From assembly GCA_964036315.1 (NCBI GenBank), contig OZ038495.1, positions 29,140,758 through 29,204,757 on the forward strand: a stretch of 64,000 nt of DNA. Reading direction: 5' to 3'. Position numbers and translations under genes: made by a program. The notes beneath the pieces were generated by a model that saw nothing but the letters and a program-made list of their open reading frames with translations, had not been told where the DNA came from and did not search any database. Positions 1 to 10,311 of the stretch are shown here, in pieces; within the stretch, counting starts at the first letter, position 1, and each line of letters begins with the position of its first letter. The DNA comes from Acanthosepion esculentum (Eukaryota > Mollusca > Cephalopoda > Sepiida > Sepiidae).

Positions 1-1895
1 ACATCGCGGCGAAGTATTAGAAGACGGGGGTGTTGGAAAGTGTAATAGCGCCATAAAAATGTATATATTTATAAAAAAATAAGTGAGCTTATCAATAATT
101 TTCATTTCTAAGAAATAAAAGAAAATGTTACTTTCATGATTCCGATATTGTTTTTGTTTCATTAAAACTTTTTTGTAACGTGAATAATTCAAATATTAAA
201 ATGAATCTAACATTCCGTACAGTCTTGTTACCGGGGGCTGGAAATGAATCCGAAGCTCTGCCAAATTACACATTAATTGTAATAATACCTACGTAAAGAA
301 ACATATACCAAGACAAAGACGATTAATATATCGATCCAAATTAATTATTCTGTTAAACTCCAATTTTTTCTTTGAATTTCTTAAGCGAGAACAGCAGCGA
401 ACTGCCGCAAGCCGAAACTAAAAATCTTTGCTTCCCGTGGAACGATGAGATTTGAGATAGGACTCCAGTTTAGGGTGTCAGTTGCACTATTACTTGTCCT
501 TAAGTAAAGAACGTAACTTTTTTTTGCATTGTATAAATAGTTATTTTTGTCCAGCTGTTAAGTGAAATTAAAAAGTATTATTAAAAAGATTATAAGGTAT
601 CAATTTTATCAAAAGTTAGATTTCATTTTCTCTGCAACCGTTCGTCAATATGTCACTTAGTTTATTTCAGTGTCTCGGATTTTAATTAAAAATGATTGGT
701 TTGCGTTCAATTTAATTACTATTTCCCGTTTTTACCAATTAGACCCTCAACGATATTTCATTGTGTTACTAACACGATAAATCAAAGACCGATCTTTTTT
801 CCACTCTGTTTGACAAAAAAATGTCAGTTTTTGTTTGTATTTTCGCTAATTTTCAGTCAGTACACAGTTGCAGAGGACTTTCTAAATAGTTCCTTCGGGA
901 ATCTCGTTTGTTAAAGTTACTCTTCAATCAACGGAGCGAGGGACAAATAAAATGAGAAACCAAAGACTACAATTTATTCATTGTTTCTTTTTATATATTT
1001 AACTGGGTATATTTTTCCATTTAATTGATTTAATTGCGATATCGAGAACATTAGTATTTATGCGTCTGACTTTTATTTGATAATAGATTTTTTTCGTTTT
1101 ACTAAATTTATCGAAGCATCATTAATAAAGATGGAATCACATTCACACTGGTTCACATGACTTGAACTTTGTGGACTGTACCACTGAAGACGGTATCAAA
1201 CTATCACCTGTTCACAAAACGCGTTGTTGCCTCCAGTAATTCTCGGGGTAAATTCTTTTACAAGAAGTTTTCATGTCATTTTACGCCAATATGGATACCC
1301 GTGAATGGCGCCCTTCCAAATATAGATAATTTCAACAAATATCTACCTCATAGTAATTTTAAATTTAGATTTTGTTTCATATAACTATTATTCCTATAGC
1401 ATTTAATTCATACTAGTCCAGTACCCGTCACTTCACTGACCGTAATGTGACGTATATTTCGGTTTACAGCCTCTTCCTCTTACTAGTGTTTGTTTCCAAA
1501 CAGAAACGAAAATTAATCTTCGCGACACAGATGCCAATTTCATTTTCATTCAAATTGTGTGTGCTTATGTTCCCGTATGCACATGTATGTTTGCTTCAAT
1601 AAAAGAAATTCAATTTTAATTTTAAAAAAGAGAAACCTGAAAAAATAATCATTACCGAATAATTTCTGAAAAGTTTAATAACATCTTATAATTATCTTTT
1701 TTTTTGTTAAGCTTAAAAATTTCCCGAGTTCGTCACCAAAACATTTTTCCTCTCGTTCCACTTGTGCCATTTTTAGCTGAATTCATTTTGTCGCTATTAA
1801 TTTTTTTAAGAGATTTACCGAAATTCACTTTATATCATAATGAAAACACTGGTTATGAAAAGACCGATTTCAGTTAATGATAGACATAGATTGGA
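1..1895. other. AT-rich stretch without recognised gene
   Basis: No exon, RNA gene or clear transposon was recognised. Open frames here are short, AT-driven and resemble no family I know. A motif near position 39-55 (ending gtgtaatagcgcc) resembles the repeat seen at 2952-2997 and 3325-3369, so a very old dispersed repeat may touch the window start. The words accgaataatttctgaa near 1655 recur at about 3473, again suggesting an eroded repeat. Confidence 0.5.
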
Positions 1896-2110
1896 ATAGG
1901 TGAATAGACTGATAGATAGAAATCGGATCTTTTCTAATAGATGAATAGACTGATAGATAGAAATCGGATCTTTTCTAAGTGATGAATAGACAGATAGATA
2001 GAAAAGATTAGATTTCTATCTATCTATCTGTCTATTCATCACTTAGAAATCGGATCTTTTCTATCTAAGTGATGAATAGACAGATAGATAGATAGAAATC
2101 GGATCTTTTC
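1896..2110. repeat. GATA-type tandem and inverted repeat
   Basis: A unit of about 38-50 bases (gatgaatagac, then gatagata, then aaatcggatcttttct) occurs several times. Two copies are direct (from about 1900 and 1940). At 1977-2004 the unit is followed by its own reverse complement at 2013-2044, then by a further direct copy at 2067-2097. The segments 2013-2044 and 2067-2097 form an almost perfect 31-base inverted repeat with a 22-base loop. It is non-coding and probably arose by replication slippage plus local inversion. Confidence 0.8.
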
Positions 2111-3551
2111 TGTTAATTCACCCGCAAAAAAATAAAAATTATATTTACGAAAATTAACACCAAATTCTTCTAGAACGAGTGCGCCTCATTGCACTCCTGT
2201 TGAGTTGACCTTTGCAATTACACTAAATTTGGGCAACTCGGGTGCAGTGTTTCTAAGTGTGGAGTCAAAATCGCACTCAGATGTTTTCTTTACTTTTTAA
2301 AATTGTAATGAATAGCATATGTACTTACGAATTGTGAATAACTTGCAAGGCAGGTTAAACGTATTTTGATTTGTAATTTCAAATGAGCCCCAAAGATTTA
2401 ATAATAGAAAAAAAATCTGTATAGCTACTTGAGGTGAATTAATATTTGCGATGAGTAACTTATAATATTTGGTGTGAAGTAATGAGAACAAAATCCTAGA
2501 AATTGAATGCATTGTCACTTGTTAAAAAGAAATAGCGGATTTCTATATTTTACCACCATATACATGTAAGCAAAGAGACTTCGATACTATTATAATTACG
2601 CACTCACTGCCTTGTTGTAATATTTCCCCGCGATGTAATTGTTTTCCCCCCAAGTAATAATTTTTCCAGTTGTCTATCGTTTTTACACTGCTTACATTCA
2701 TCACTTCACATATTTTACTGTTCATTTCAAACCAAGTATCATGGCTGGTGTTCAACGCGTTCCCAATCAACAGATTTTTAAAGATGTTACCATTTTGAAG
2801 ATTGGAGCACATTATTAAAACAATATTGATAATTACATAGACTGGTGCCGTAACTATGGTTTGCCAGCAGTCAGTATGGACTGAATTGCTTGCAACAGCC
2901 GTTGTAGGGAACAAAGCTATTCGCGATCGGATCGGTGGACAAAAGAATTTCGAGTTGCGCTCGTAAAGCTTTGTGGGTGCGAATGTGTAATATCGCCGAA
3001 AATATGGCCGATCAAAAAAGCTACAATTTAAAAAGTTGAACTCAGATTTTGCGAGACGAATTCGTGGCTTGTGAAGGTTTCCGAGCTTCAGTCATGCGCA
3101 CTTGTGTGTGTGTGTGTGTGGGGGGGTTCTTGTTCTGTCTCTCACCGATTGTGACTCAAAAGACAAGGCACAACTGATACTCCAAACAGCCGTGCCTTTC
3201 TTTGCTACATAAACCTTATAGATATACCAAGGATCCTAGCTGTTATACAGATACCAACTTCGGACCCATTCCAGTGGTCACCAACATATCCATACATCAA
3301 TAGATAGATGGGCAACAGGATTTGGAAGTTCGCACGTAAAGCTTCGGGGTGCGAAAATGTAATAGCGCCGAGATTCCAACTGTGTATCTTTTCGCATGCA
3401 CGTATTTTAATTTAAAGACAAACCTAAAAATATTTGTAATGATTTTTTTTTTAAAATTAAATATTATTTGTTACCGAATAATTTCTGAAGATATACATTT
3501 ATTAATTGAAACTATTGTTCTCGCTTTGGTTAACATAAATATACGATATAG
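2111..3551. other. Unassigned stretch with two copies of an eroded repeat
   Basis: No gene was recognised; a 123-codon open frame on the minus strand (2543-2914) matches no family I know. Two diverged copies of one short repeat lie at 2952-2997 and 3325-3369, sharing cgtaaagctt, gggtgcgaa and gtaatagcgcc (tatcgcc in the first). A short (GT)n tract followed by seven G lies at 3103-3126. Confidence 0.5.
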
Positions 3552-3995
3552 TGTTATATAGGAATAAAGTGTCGCTGCCGCCACTTGAGTTTGAACATAG
3601 ATCGCCAGTAAGGAAACAAAAGCGATCCCATTATTGAATTAAGTAGACCAAGTGACCATAGAGGAAACACATATGTAGGCAGTAGCTGACAACTAACGAT
3701 CGCCATTTGTAGTCTATCTTCTATACTATACCGATCACTCTTTCTACTCTATCCTCTATCACTATTTGGAACGCTATTCTTTACTCTATTCACTATACTA
3801 TTTCTCTATTCAGATCACTATACGGTGGTTACTTTCCGAGCGAATATTATCGAGCAAGTACTATTAGTGCGAGTATTATTGGAAGGCGTCTGACACCAGT
3901 ATTGTTCAACGGCGTTACTATAGTTGAATCTATTACAAAGAGCATTGCAAAAGTGGCAACGAGTGTTTGATGACATCAAAAATATAGTAAATTAG
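3552..3995 (+). repeat. LTR-like dispersed repeat, copy 1
   Basis: This copy begins tgttatataggaataaagtg and aligns for most of its length with 25628-25971. Shared words include ccacttgagtttgaacatag, gttcaacggcg and caacgagt. A TG start and a unit of roughly 350-450 bases with no coding potential fit a solo LTR of a Ty3-type retrotransposon, but I could not fix a matching CA end or a target-site duplication. The LTR label is inference; the existence of a two-copy repeat is seen directly. Confidence 0.55.
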
Positions 3996-4083
3996 AAAAA
4001 GCAAAATAATAATAACCAAATGTCGAAACAATAGAACATAAAGTCTCCAAAATACACCACTAGTTTAGTAGTGGATATAGTAG

Positions 4084-4149
4084 TTGGCTCTGTGGATGTT
4101 GAATAAACACAAATGTGCAATGTCTACAACAGGGATTGGTTAGCCACCC
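4084..4149 (-). repeat. Family F dispersed repeat, copy 1
   Basis: Read on the minus strand this contains ggtggctaaccaatccct, tgttgtagac, atttgtgttt and atccacagag. It aligns with 39954-40026 on the plus strand. The unit is short (about 70 bases) and its function is unknown; it may be part of a longer SINE or LTR. Confidence 0.55.
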
Positions 4150-4183
4150 AATCAAACGCAAAATTGGAAAAAGCGCAGCCAAG

Positions 4184-4184
<1 letters not shown>

Positions 4185-4213
<29 letters not shown>
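4185..4213. repeat. (ACAT)n microsatellite
   Basis: About seven perfect ACAT units lie immediately left of the MITE beginning at 4218. Confidence 0.9.
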
Positions 4214-4217
<4 letters not shown>

Positions 4218-4584
4218 CACGGTGTCCATAAAGTTCGTATGCACATTTAAAAATTTATAACTTTATTTATATTTGCGATAGAAATAATTTGTAAAAAGCA
4301 TTAGAAAGAAGTAAATCTATATTTTTTTAAAGGTTTTATTGAAATTTTATTTAAGTTTCCACATGTCCTCCATCATTAGAAATACAAAGGGTAATACGAT
4401 TTTGCAGTTCACGGAAAACATTTGCCAACTGATTTACAGTAATGCCTGAAATCACATTAGTTATTTTAGCTATACTTAAGAGTAGGTACATTAAACTTTA
4501 TAACATTTTTTACAGATTATTTCTATCGCAAATACAAATAGTTATAATTTTTTTAAAGTGCACACGAACTTAATGGACACCCTG
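4218..4584. mobile_element. Tc1/mariner-type MITE (internally deleted element)
   Basis: The two ends are inverted repeats. The left end reads ggtgtccataaagttcgt then tgcac, and the right end reads gtgcac, acgaacttaatggacacc. The imperfect inverted similarity extends to about 80 bases, including tttgcgatagaaataatttgt and its complement. TA dinucleotides flank both ends (4216-4217 and 4585-4586), the standard target duplication of the Tc1/mariner superfamily. At 367 bp it is too short to be autonomous, and its middle holds only the end of a transposase frame (4351-4446, minus). Confidence 0.85.
4351..4446 (-). pseudogene. C-terminal relic of a Tc1/IS630-type transposase
   Basis: On the minus strand 31 codons end in a TAA stop at 4351-4353. 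They read like the extreme C-terminus of IS630/Tc1-type transposases: a leucine/phenylalanine-rich helix (NQLANVFRELQNRI) followed by LCISNDGGHVET. All of the HTH and the catalytic DDE/D core are missing. The fragment sits inside a MITE with matching terminal repeats, so the MITE is a deletion product of an element that encoded this protein. It has no start codon of its own and no plausible function. The family assignment rests on motif resemblance only. Confidence 0.6.
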
Positions 4585-4590
4585 TACGTG

Positions 4591-4591
<1 letters not shown>

Positions 4592-4662
<71 letters not shown>
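4592..4662. repeat. (TA)n microsatellite, about 35 units
   Basis: A long pure TA array lies 7 bases beyond the right end of the 4218-4584 MITE, followed by a short GA/GT-rich tract (agagggagagagtgagtgag). Confidence 0.95.
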
Positions 4663-4665
<3 letters not shown>

Positions 4666-5176
4666 GGAGAGAGTGAGTGAGTGTGTCTGTGTGAGACTAC
4701 AATTAGGAACTTTGATTGAGCAAACTTATTTAAATACCTCAATTTGATTTTCTAAAGGCTTATAAAGCAATGTACGTTATAAGAGTTTTAGTTGCGCAGA
4801 TAAACACATATCATTATGAACGTTATATTTGGCGGGTAAACGTTGAGATCTTTGAGGAAATAGTATCCGTTAACTTTATTTTCACGCAGGAAACATAACC
4901 AAAATGATTATTTAAGCAATTAATATATTTTTTAAAATCTGATATTTCGGATCACAACAAACGTTTTGTGGCTACACGTGTTTGATTAGAGAAACCAATG
5001 TTTATCTGCCAGGAGGTCAAAATCCTACTACCTTGCGACAGGAATCTAACCTGTTATACTTTTTTAATTAGGGTAACGAATTTAAATTTTAGCGGAGGTT
5101 GATCATTAAATGTAGAAAGGCCGTGAAAGCAAAGCACGACTCAGTTACCATGCTTAAGATATGCACGCATATAGAA
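4663..5176. other. Unassigned spacer
   Basis: Single-copy-looking AT-rich sequence between the TA array and the mariner terminal repeat. No coding potential or repeat was recognised. Confidence 0.5.
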
Positions 5177-6441
5177 GGTAACCTAAAAAGTTCTGTCCGT
5201 TTTTAAAGGAAAAAAAGAAAATGCTTCGCAGTATGTGTAACTTATATTTAGTCTTCGGAGTAATCGCCATCGGCATCCACCACCTTCTTCCAATGTGTCT
5301 CCAGCTGTTAAATGCCCTTGCGGTAGAACTCGGGGGGGGGGGGTTGAAGCAAAGAAGTCCGTGAGGGCTTTGCGCAAGTCTGCTTCATTATTGAACGATT
5401 TCCCACGAAGATGATTATCCAGGGAGTGGAAGTGGTGGCAATCGGATTGCGCAAGGTCAGGTGAATAAGGTGGATGGTACAAAGTCTCCCACCCAAGTTG
5501 CTGTATGGTATCCCTGACCACTCGCGCGACATGCGGCCTGGCGTTGTCACGGAGGAAAAGCACACCTTTGCGATTCACCAGTGCTTGCTCCTTCTGACGC
5601 AAAGCCTGTTGCATACGTTTCAATTGCTGCGAGTATAGGTCTCCACTGACCGTTTGGCCCGTTTGTAGCAGTTCATAATGAACCACTTGACGACCTCTCC
5701 ACCAGACACAAAAGCATAATCTTGCGTGGGTGCATAGGCGGTCTTGCGGTGTGAGGGACAGCATCCAATGTCTGGAACGCTTGGAAGTTTCGTACAGAAT
5801 CCACTTTCCATCACTGGTAAGCACTTGATTGAATAAGGATGCGGTATGGTGGCGAGAAAGCAGCGATACGCAGGCTACCACTCGTTGTCCCTTGTGGACC
5901 TCCAACAGCGTTTGTGGAACCCACTTGATCAGTTTGTACGTCTTACCAAGGCGGTGCAGGTGAAGTCTGTTTCATCGGAAACGTTGAACTGTCTTGCAAG
6001 TTCACCACACGTTAGACTACTATCCCCTTCAATGGCCGCCTTCAGGACTCCGTCATTCAAGACCTGTGGTCGTCCACTGCGTGGTTCAGCATGTAGAGAC
6101 AAATCTCCCGACTTGAATTTTCGAAACAAACGCCTTGCAGTACGTTCATCCACAGCACTATCCGCAAACGCTTGACATATGCGGCGACTTGATGCAGCTG
6201 CTGATAAGCCCATTTTGATGTCGTAAAGGAAACAGTCCCGAACGAGATCTCTAGACACTTCCATTCTTCTCACAGCTGTCCGGCTGATAACTGATGGCCG
6301 GGCACGGTGCGCGTTTTTTATAACGTCTGATGTTACTACTTCAGTCTGCCCGAATTGAAAACAATTGCTACAAGCATTTCGTATATATTTCAAATTCATT
6401 CAATGACTAATCAAAAAACGGATAGAACTTTTTTGGTTACC
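5177..6441 (-). mobile_element. Near full-length mariner element
   Basis: The left end (5177-5204, ggtaacctaaaaagttctgt) and right end (6413-6441) are inverted repeats of about 28 bases with two or three mismatches. The element is about 1265 bp, the usual mariner length, and carries one transposase gene on the minus strand (5248-6264). The TA target duplication is not obvious; the right flank is now CG followed by a (GT)n tract. The gene is broken, so the copy is inactive. Confidence 0.9.
5248..6264 (-). pseudogene. Mariner transposase, frameshifted and stopped
   Basis: This would encode a DDE/D transposase of about 340 residues. The start is the ATG at 6264 (protein start MEVSRDLVRDCFLYDIK). 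The N-terminal half carries the paired HTH region, with SAAASSRRICQAF and a SGRPQ linker. The C-terminal half keeps the catalytic motifs TSDGKW, LRDNARPHVA and PPYSPDLAQSDCHHF; 34 residues separate the second and third Asp, the mariner D34D signature. Damage seen: a net loss of bases near 5942 shifts the frame after VSDET. A run of about 13 G at 5331-5343 shifts it again. An in-frame TAA follows FYRKGI. The original stop is the TAA at 5248-5250. TSDGKW has Gly where Glu is usual. Upstream codons to 6399 are open but lie outside the normal protein start. Confidence 0.9.

Positions 6442-6442
<1 letters not shown>

Positions 6443-6475
<33 letters not shown>
6443..6475. repeat. (GT)n microsatellite
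   Basis: About 16 GT units lie between the mariner right end and the 3' end of the CR1-like LINE. Read on the minus strand it follows the LINE 3' end as an (AC)n tail, so it may be the LINE's own 3' microsatellite tail. Confidence 0.9.
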
Positions 6476-6477
<2 letters not shown>

Positions 6478-7540
6478 TAAGCATTTCACCCCAAGCAAGG
6501 CGGGAAGCCACTAGTATGGAAGGGGTTACAGAAGATTTGGAGCGAGAGCAGATAGGAGTGATAGAGAAAAGGATGAGGAGAATGATAGTGGATAGATTGA
6601 CATTACATTTGAATAGTTGCAGATTATAGCTATCAGGGAAACAGGAATAGGGAAGGGAGTTCGACAGGCGAGAGGTGCGAGATATGAAGCTATTGGAGTA
6701 GAAGAGACGGCTAAATTTAACAGTTTCAACAGTGAAAGGGTGAGAGCGGGATGCCAGTCTCGTAGGACGCTTGAATTCATGAAGTCTGGGAACCAGCGAA
6801 AGCAGCTCATCGGAGCAATTACCTTGAAAGTATTTGTAAAAAAGACAGAGAGGCGATGGTGCGTCTGCGAGAGAGCGACTGCAGACGAGATGCCAAATCA
6901 GGGCCAATTACATTGCATATCCGTCTCTGGATCAAGAACCCCGAGGCAAACAGAAGGGGCTCCAGACCATATATGGCAGCAATACTCCATGCAAGGGCGA
7001 ATGGTTGATTTGTAGATTTGAAGGATCGATTCCGGGGAGAAAAATTTCTTGGCGCGGCACAGGGAGCCAACTTTCCTTACGGTGGACGAAGCAATTGACT
7101 CAATGTATTTGTTCCATCTCAGGACAGCAGTCAACGTGAGACTGCTCTCGAGAAGTTGTGCGTCAGACATTCTAATGGGGGGGGGGGCAGGGAAGGATCT
7201 CTGTGGGGATTAATAGAAAGCAGTTTTGTTTTTGAGGCGTTAAAGTTAACTAGCGAATTGCTGCCCCAGTTCACAGCCGATTTGATGTCCTTTTCGAGAC
7301 GAACGGCCAGGTTAGTTTTGTCAGTGACACTAGATTTGTTTTTGAGGCAGGAGTAAATTGTAGTGTCGCCCGCGTAGATGCCTACTTGGGAATCTATGGC
7401 GTCAGGAAGATCATTGATGAAAATAAAGAACAGAGTAGGGCCTAGGATGGAACCTTGAGGAACACCTGCGTTCGTGAAATAGAAGCTGGAGGTATGACCA
7501 GATAATGTATGAAACTTATTCGAAACATGTGTTATATTAT
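6476..7540 (-). pseudogene. CR1/Jockey-like LINE reverse transcriptase, 5'-truncated
   Basis: Read on the minus strand from about 7540, the translation enters the RT palm: NAGVPQGSILGPTLFFIF, then INDLPDAIDSQVGIY. The catalytic box reads YAGD instead of YADD, so a catalytic Asp is lost. Next come RLEKDIK and NASKTKL. After a frame change at the C run (7177-7186) follow LRWNKYIESIASS, KVGSLCRAKKFFSPESIL, KSTIRPCMEYCCHIW and, after further shifts, KYFQGNCSDELLSLVP and SRTSRLSNSLPYSCFPDSYN. The order matches the RT thumb and C-terminus of CR1/Jockey-group LINEs. The 5' part (endonuclease, early RT) is missing, as expected from incomplete reverse transcription. Related fragments lie at 32079-32990, 35690-36110, 50806-51171, 55782-56045 and 63800-64000. 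Confidence 0.85.
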
Positions 7541-7972
7541 CATATTATTCAGATAAGTTTTTTTCATGTTCAAATTTCCCATTCCAGAAAAAACAAACTC
7601 CACCTCTTCTTGAAAAATGATAATGAAATAAGCAAGGAAACGTAAATCCGTTATATTTTCTTTTACCAATTTGCCATTGTCGGTAAACCAAACAGATGTA
7701 AACAAAGCATTTAAAAAAAAAAAAAGAAAAATGTGTTTAAAGGTAGTATACAGCCTTGCTTAATCTACGACACTCTTCATATCCAAGACGTTAAAGCACA
7801 TCGGATCTAAGACTGTTTCTCTGCAAAGTTGGTACGTAGGTTCGAATCCTGCCAGAAGTTGTATATCCTTTTTAAAATGAGATGACTATTTTATATCGTC
7901 TACCGGACTGAATATTTCAGTGTTTGAAATAAACGGAGAGACTTCTCAAATGTCTCCACTAAAAATAACGTT
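7541..7972. other. Unassigned stretch with poly-A run
   Basis: No gene was recognised. An A-rich run lies at about 7711-7729. A B-box-like word (ggttcgaatcctgcc) occurs near 7832-7846, with a possible T-arm stem, but the remainder does not fold as a tRNA by eye. Confidence 0.45.
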
Positions 7973-8226
7973 TAAAGACACATGGCAGAGTGGATAAAGG
8001 CGTTAGTTTGATCCAGTTACAGGATCCAAAGAGTGTGAGTTCAATACCCGCTCAAGGCAGTGGAGAACTTTCAGAGGGAAATTAACAGGAGTAAACATGG
8101 CACGTGGAACTAGAACAGTCTACTCCAGTGAACGAAATAAAGGGTTCAGTTCGACATTCCAACCACCTGAAGAAGGCCGGAGCGCACAACGACCAAAGAT
8201 GAGGACAATAGTCTGAATAATATAAA
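7973..8226 (+). mobile_element. Family A tRNA-like SINE
   Basis: The head looks like a tRNA-derived pol III promoter: A-box-like tggcagagtggataaagg at 7983-8000 and B-box-like gagttcaatacccg at 8037-8050. The body follows, with aacatggcacgtggaac, tagaacagtctactcc, gggttcagttcgacattcc and aaccacctgaagaaggcc. The usual cgaaacgttgtaataaat stretch is deleted in this copy. Other copies: 17766-18047 (-), 20396-20512 (+), 21217-21310 (+), 23660-23960 (-), 27012-27325 (+), 47186-47690 (both strands), 52160-52630 (both strands), 61878-61975 (-). Confidence 0.8.
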
Positions 8227-8283
8227 GACATAAAAATCTGTCAGAGTAAAAAAAAGAAAAAAAAAGTTATTTCAGTAGATATA

Positions 8284-8452
8284 TATATATTTGTGGAGAG
8301 GGGCACCTAGGGGTGATGTAATGGTTAGCAAGCTTGTCTCGCTAGAACGATTACGACTGAGTAGTGAGTTCGATCCTCACTGGGTACCCCCTAATTTTGG
8401 CCTTGTGCTACATCTAAGCTACGATTGGAAAATCACTATATATTTGTGGAGA
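8284..8452 (+). mobile_element. Family D tRNA-derived SINE with target-site duplication
   Basis: A 137-bp insert (8300-8436) is flanked by a perfect 16-base direct repeat, tatatatttgtggaga (8284-8299 and 8437-8452). The insert has a clear pol III promoter: A box near gatgtaatggttagca and B box gagttcgatcctcac, with a tRNA-like 3' end (ctcactgggtacccc). A short tail follows (ggccttgtgctacatctaag). The perfect duplication shows it inserted by target-primed reverse transcription and is fairly young. A second copy lies at 44557-44692 on the minus strand. Confidence 0.88.
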
Positions 8453-8980
8453 AGTTGAATATTTAAATTGCTAACAAGCATTTTATTTAATTTCTTTGTG
8501 GAGTTTTTAAACATTTAAATTACTATCAAACGTTAAAGGTGTTTATCTAAATTGCTAAAGCTATACCACCCCTCTTCTTCCTCTAACAACCCTACGTACA
8601 TCTCTTATCTCTTTACTTCCCCCTTTTTTATTTTTCCCTTCCTTTCCCCATATCATTTCCGTTGAGTCGACCGATTAAATAGGTCAATGTTTGATCCTTA
8701 CCCCCTCCTTCCTCAATATTAAGTATTATAATAAAAAGAAATATCAAAATAAATTTTAAAACTCTCCCCTCCCTCTCTAAACTCGACCATGTCTCTCACA
8801 CCATCCCTGACTACCTTCTATGTCAACTTATATAAGCTTAATACTGCCCGTCAAAAGGGTAAATTTTAAATTCATTTTAGTTTCACCTTTTGAAAATGAA
8901 GTCTGAAGATCTAGAGAAACAAAACTCACTTGTGAAATAAATTATTACAAATGGAGCCTTAAAGTGGTCTGTTTTTCTTT

Positions 8981-9040
<60 letters not shown>

Positions 9041-9505
9041 CGCAATATTAAATATTTGTCAAAAACTGTTACATGAATAGTGTTCAATAAAAATTTAAAT
9101 ATAAAAAATACAGAGCAATTTAAGTTATACACATTTTACAGGAAAACTAATATTTCTACTATCGCGTTTTCACCAGCTTCGGTATCTTAACTCGCTGCTT
9201 TGAAGATACCAGAGGCGTGTAACCACGATAGCGGAAAGGTGTGTGTAGCTGTAAGACATTTCCTCCTTTTCCGTGAGACTCTCTAATATCTTCCTCGTGT
9301 CAGCTGATATTATTCATTTCTGCCACTAGTTGATCAATTTGATGATATTCAATGTTCTACAGAATCTCTAACTATGCACTCTTGTTCGGCCATTCATCTT
9401 TTGCCTGTTTCCTTTTACTATTTTTGTTTCACGGTCGATATACTTTGCTATTAAATAGCATTGTTTACTCTGTTTTATCATGTCGAGAATTTCATCATTC
9501 ATCCA
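8453..9505. other. Unassigned stretch with TA array
   Basis: AT-rich sequence with a C-rich pyrimidine patch near 8570-8720, a (TA)27 array at 8985-9038 and a small hairpin at 9181-9210 (stem ggtatctt/aagatacc, 14-base loop). No gene was recognised. Confidence 0.5.
8985..9038. repeat. (TA)n microsatellite
   Basis: A pure TA array of about 27 units. Confidence 0.95.
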
Positions 9506-9732
9506 CTTCTTTTCCTTCTCTTTCCTTTCCTTCTCTTTCCTTTCCTTCTCTTTCCTTTCCTTCTCTTTCCTTTCCTTCTCTTTCCTTTCCTTCTCTTTCC
9601 TTTCCTTCTCTTTCTTTTCCTTCTCTTTCTTTTCCTTCTCTTTCCTTTCCTTTTCTTTCCTTCTCTTTCCTTTCCTTCTCTTTTCTTTCTTTCCTTCTCT
9701 TTCCTTCTCTTTCCTTCTCTTCTCTCTCCTTC
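9506..9732. repeat. Polypyrimidine minisatellite (CT-rich, 227 bp)
   Basis: All 227 bases are C or T on the plus strand with no purine interruption. The first part is built from a unit of about 15 bases (ctttcctttccttct), which then degrades to shorter ctttc-type units. Such a homopurine/homopyrimidine run with partial mirror symmetry can form triplex DNA. The long open frames across it (for example KEREGKEREG on the minus strand) are composition artefacts. Confidence 0.95.
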
Positions 9733-9894
9733 ACTTTCCTTCTCTTCACTTCCCTTAGGATGATCTCGTTTACTAATATCACTTGTGTTTCCTCCAAGGT
9801 ATGCCTTTCTGATTTCCTGTTCACGTAAAAACTTTTATATCTTTCCTTTTAACTCTATCATCTGTTTGCAGCTTGATTCGTCCTGAATCTCCCT

Positions 9895-10065
9895 CTATTG
9901 TAGTTTCGTCGCTCCTTTGGATTTCTTTAATTCCCATCTTAGTTTGCATATGACTGGGAGATGATCGCTCCCACTGTTGGTGTATGGGTAAATTTGTGAA
10001 TCTTTTATTGTCTGGTAGATTTTCTTGTGTTTCGCCCACTTCTTGGCTTTTACATATCCACAAGC
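9895..10065 (-). pseudogene. RTE-type LINE endonuclease, 3' portion
   Basis: One minus-strand frame ending in TAG at 9895-9897 reads KKIYQTIKDSQIYPYTNSGS, then DHLPVICKLRWELKK. The SDHLPV block is the C-terminal catalytic signature (Ser-Asp-His) of APE-type endonucleases in non-LTR retrotransposons. The following WELKK fits RTE-group proteins, where this domain leads into the linker before RT. No RT follows; the polypyrimidine array lies beyond it. The fragment is short and the clade call tentative, but RTE pol fragments also occur at 40283-40810, 45810-46735 and 53465-53680. Confidence 0.6.
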
Positions 10066-10311
10066 GTTTTAGTTCTTATAACCGGATGTTGCTTGTAACT
10101 TGTCTCTCCAATGTGCCACATGTTACCCATTATTATCCACGCTCGTTGCGGGACCTTTGTCTATAATTGCTCACTATTTTGCTAGTACGTTCATATAATA
10201 CTTTACCATTTAGGTTTGATGTGATAATTATAATTTAATGAAATTTATCATTAACTATTGGTGTTATCTAATGTGTTATAAGTCATTTCTTCCGCACCTT
10301 CGTTTGGTTTG
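10066..10311. other. Unassigned spacer
   Basis: Possibly further eroded endonuclease sequence, but no motif was convincing. Confidence 0.4.

Noticed and set aside
2543..2914. 123-codon minus-strand frame as a possible gene
   Set aside because: No recognised domain, no neighbouring exons or promoter signal; this length is expected by chance in 64 kb.
3103..3126. Regulatory G-quadruplex
   Set aside because: Only one run of G next to a GT tract; four G runs are not present.
5846..6175. 109-codon plus-strand frame
   Set aside because: Antisense of the mariner transposase gene.
7800..7865. Possible tRNA gene (ggttcgaatcctgcc)
   Set aside because: Only a T-arm-like stem and B box are present; no acceptor, D-arm or anticodon stem could be paired.
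9352..9828. Ser/Phe/Pro- or Glu/Lys-rich protein frames
   Set aside because: Composition artefact of the polypyrimidine tract.
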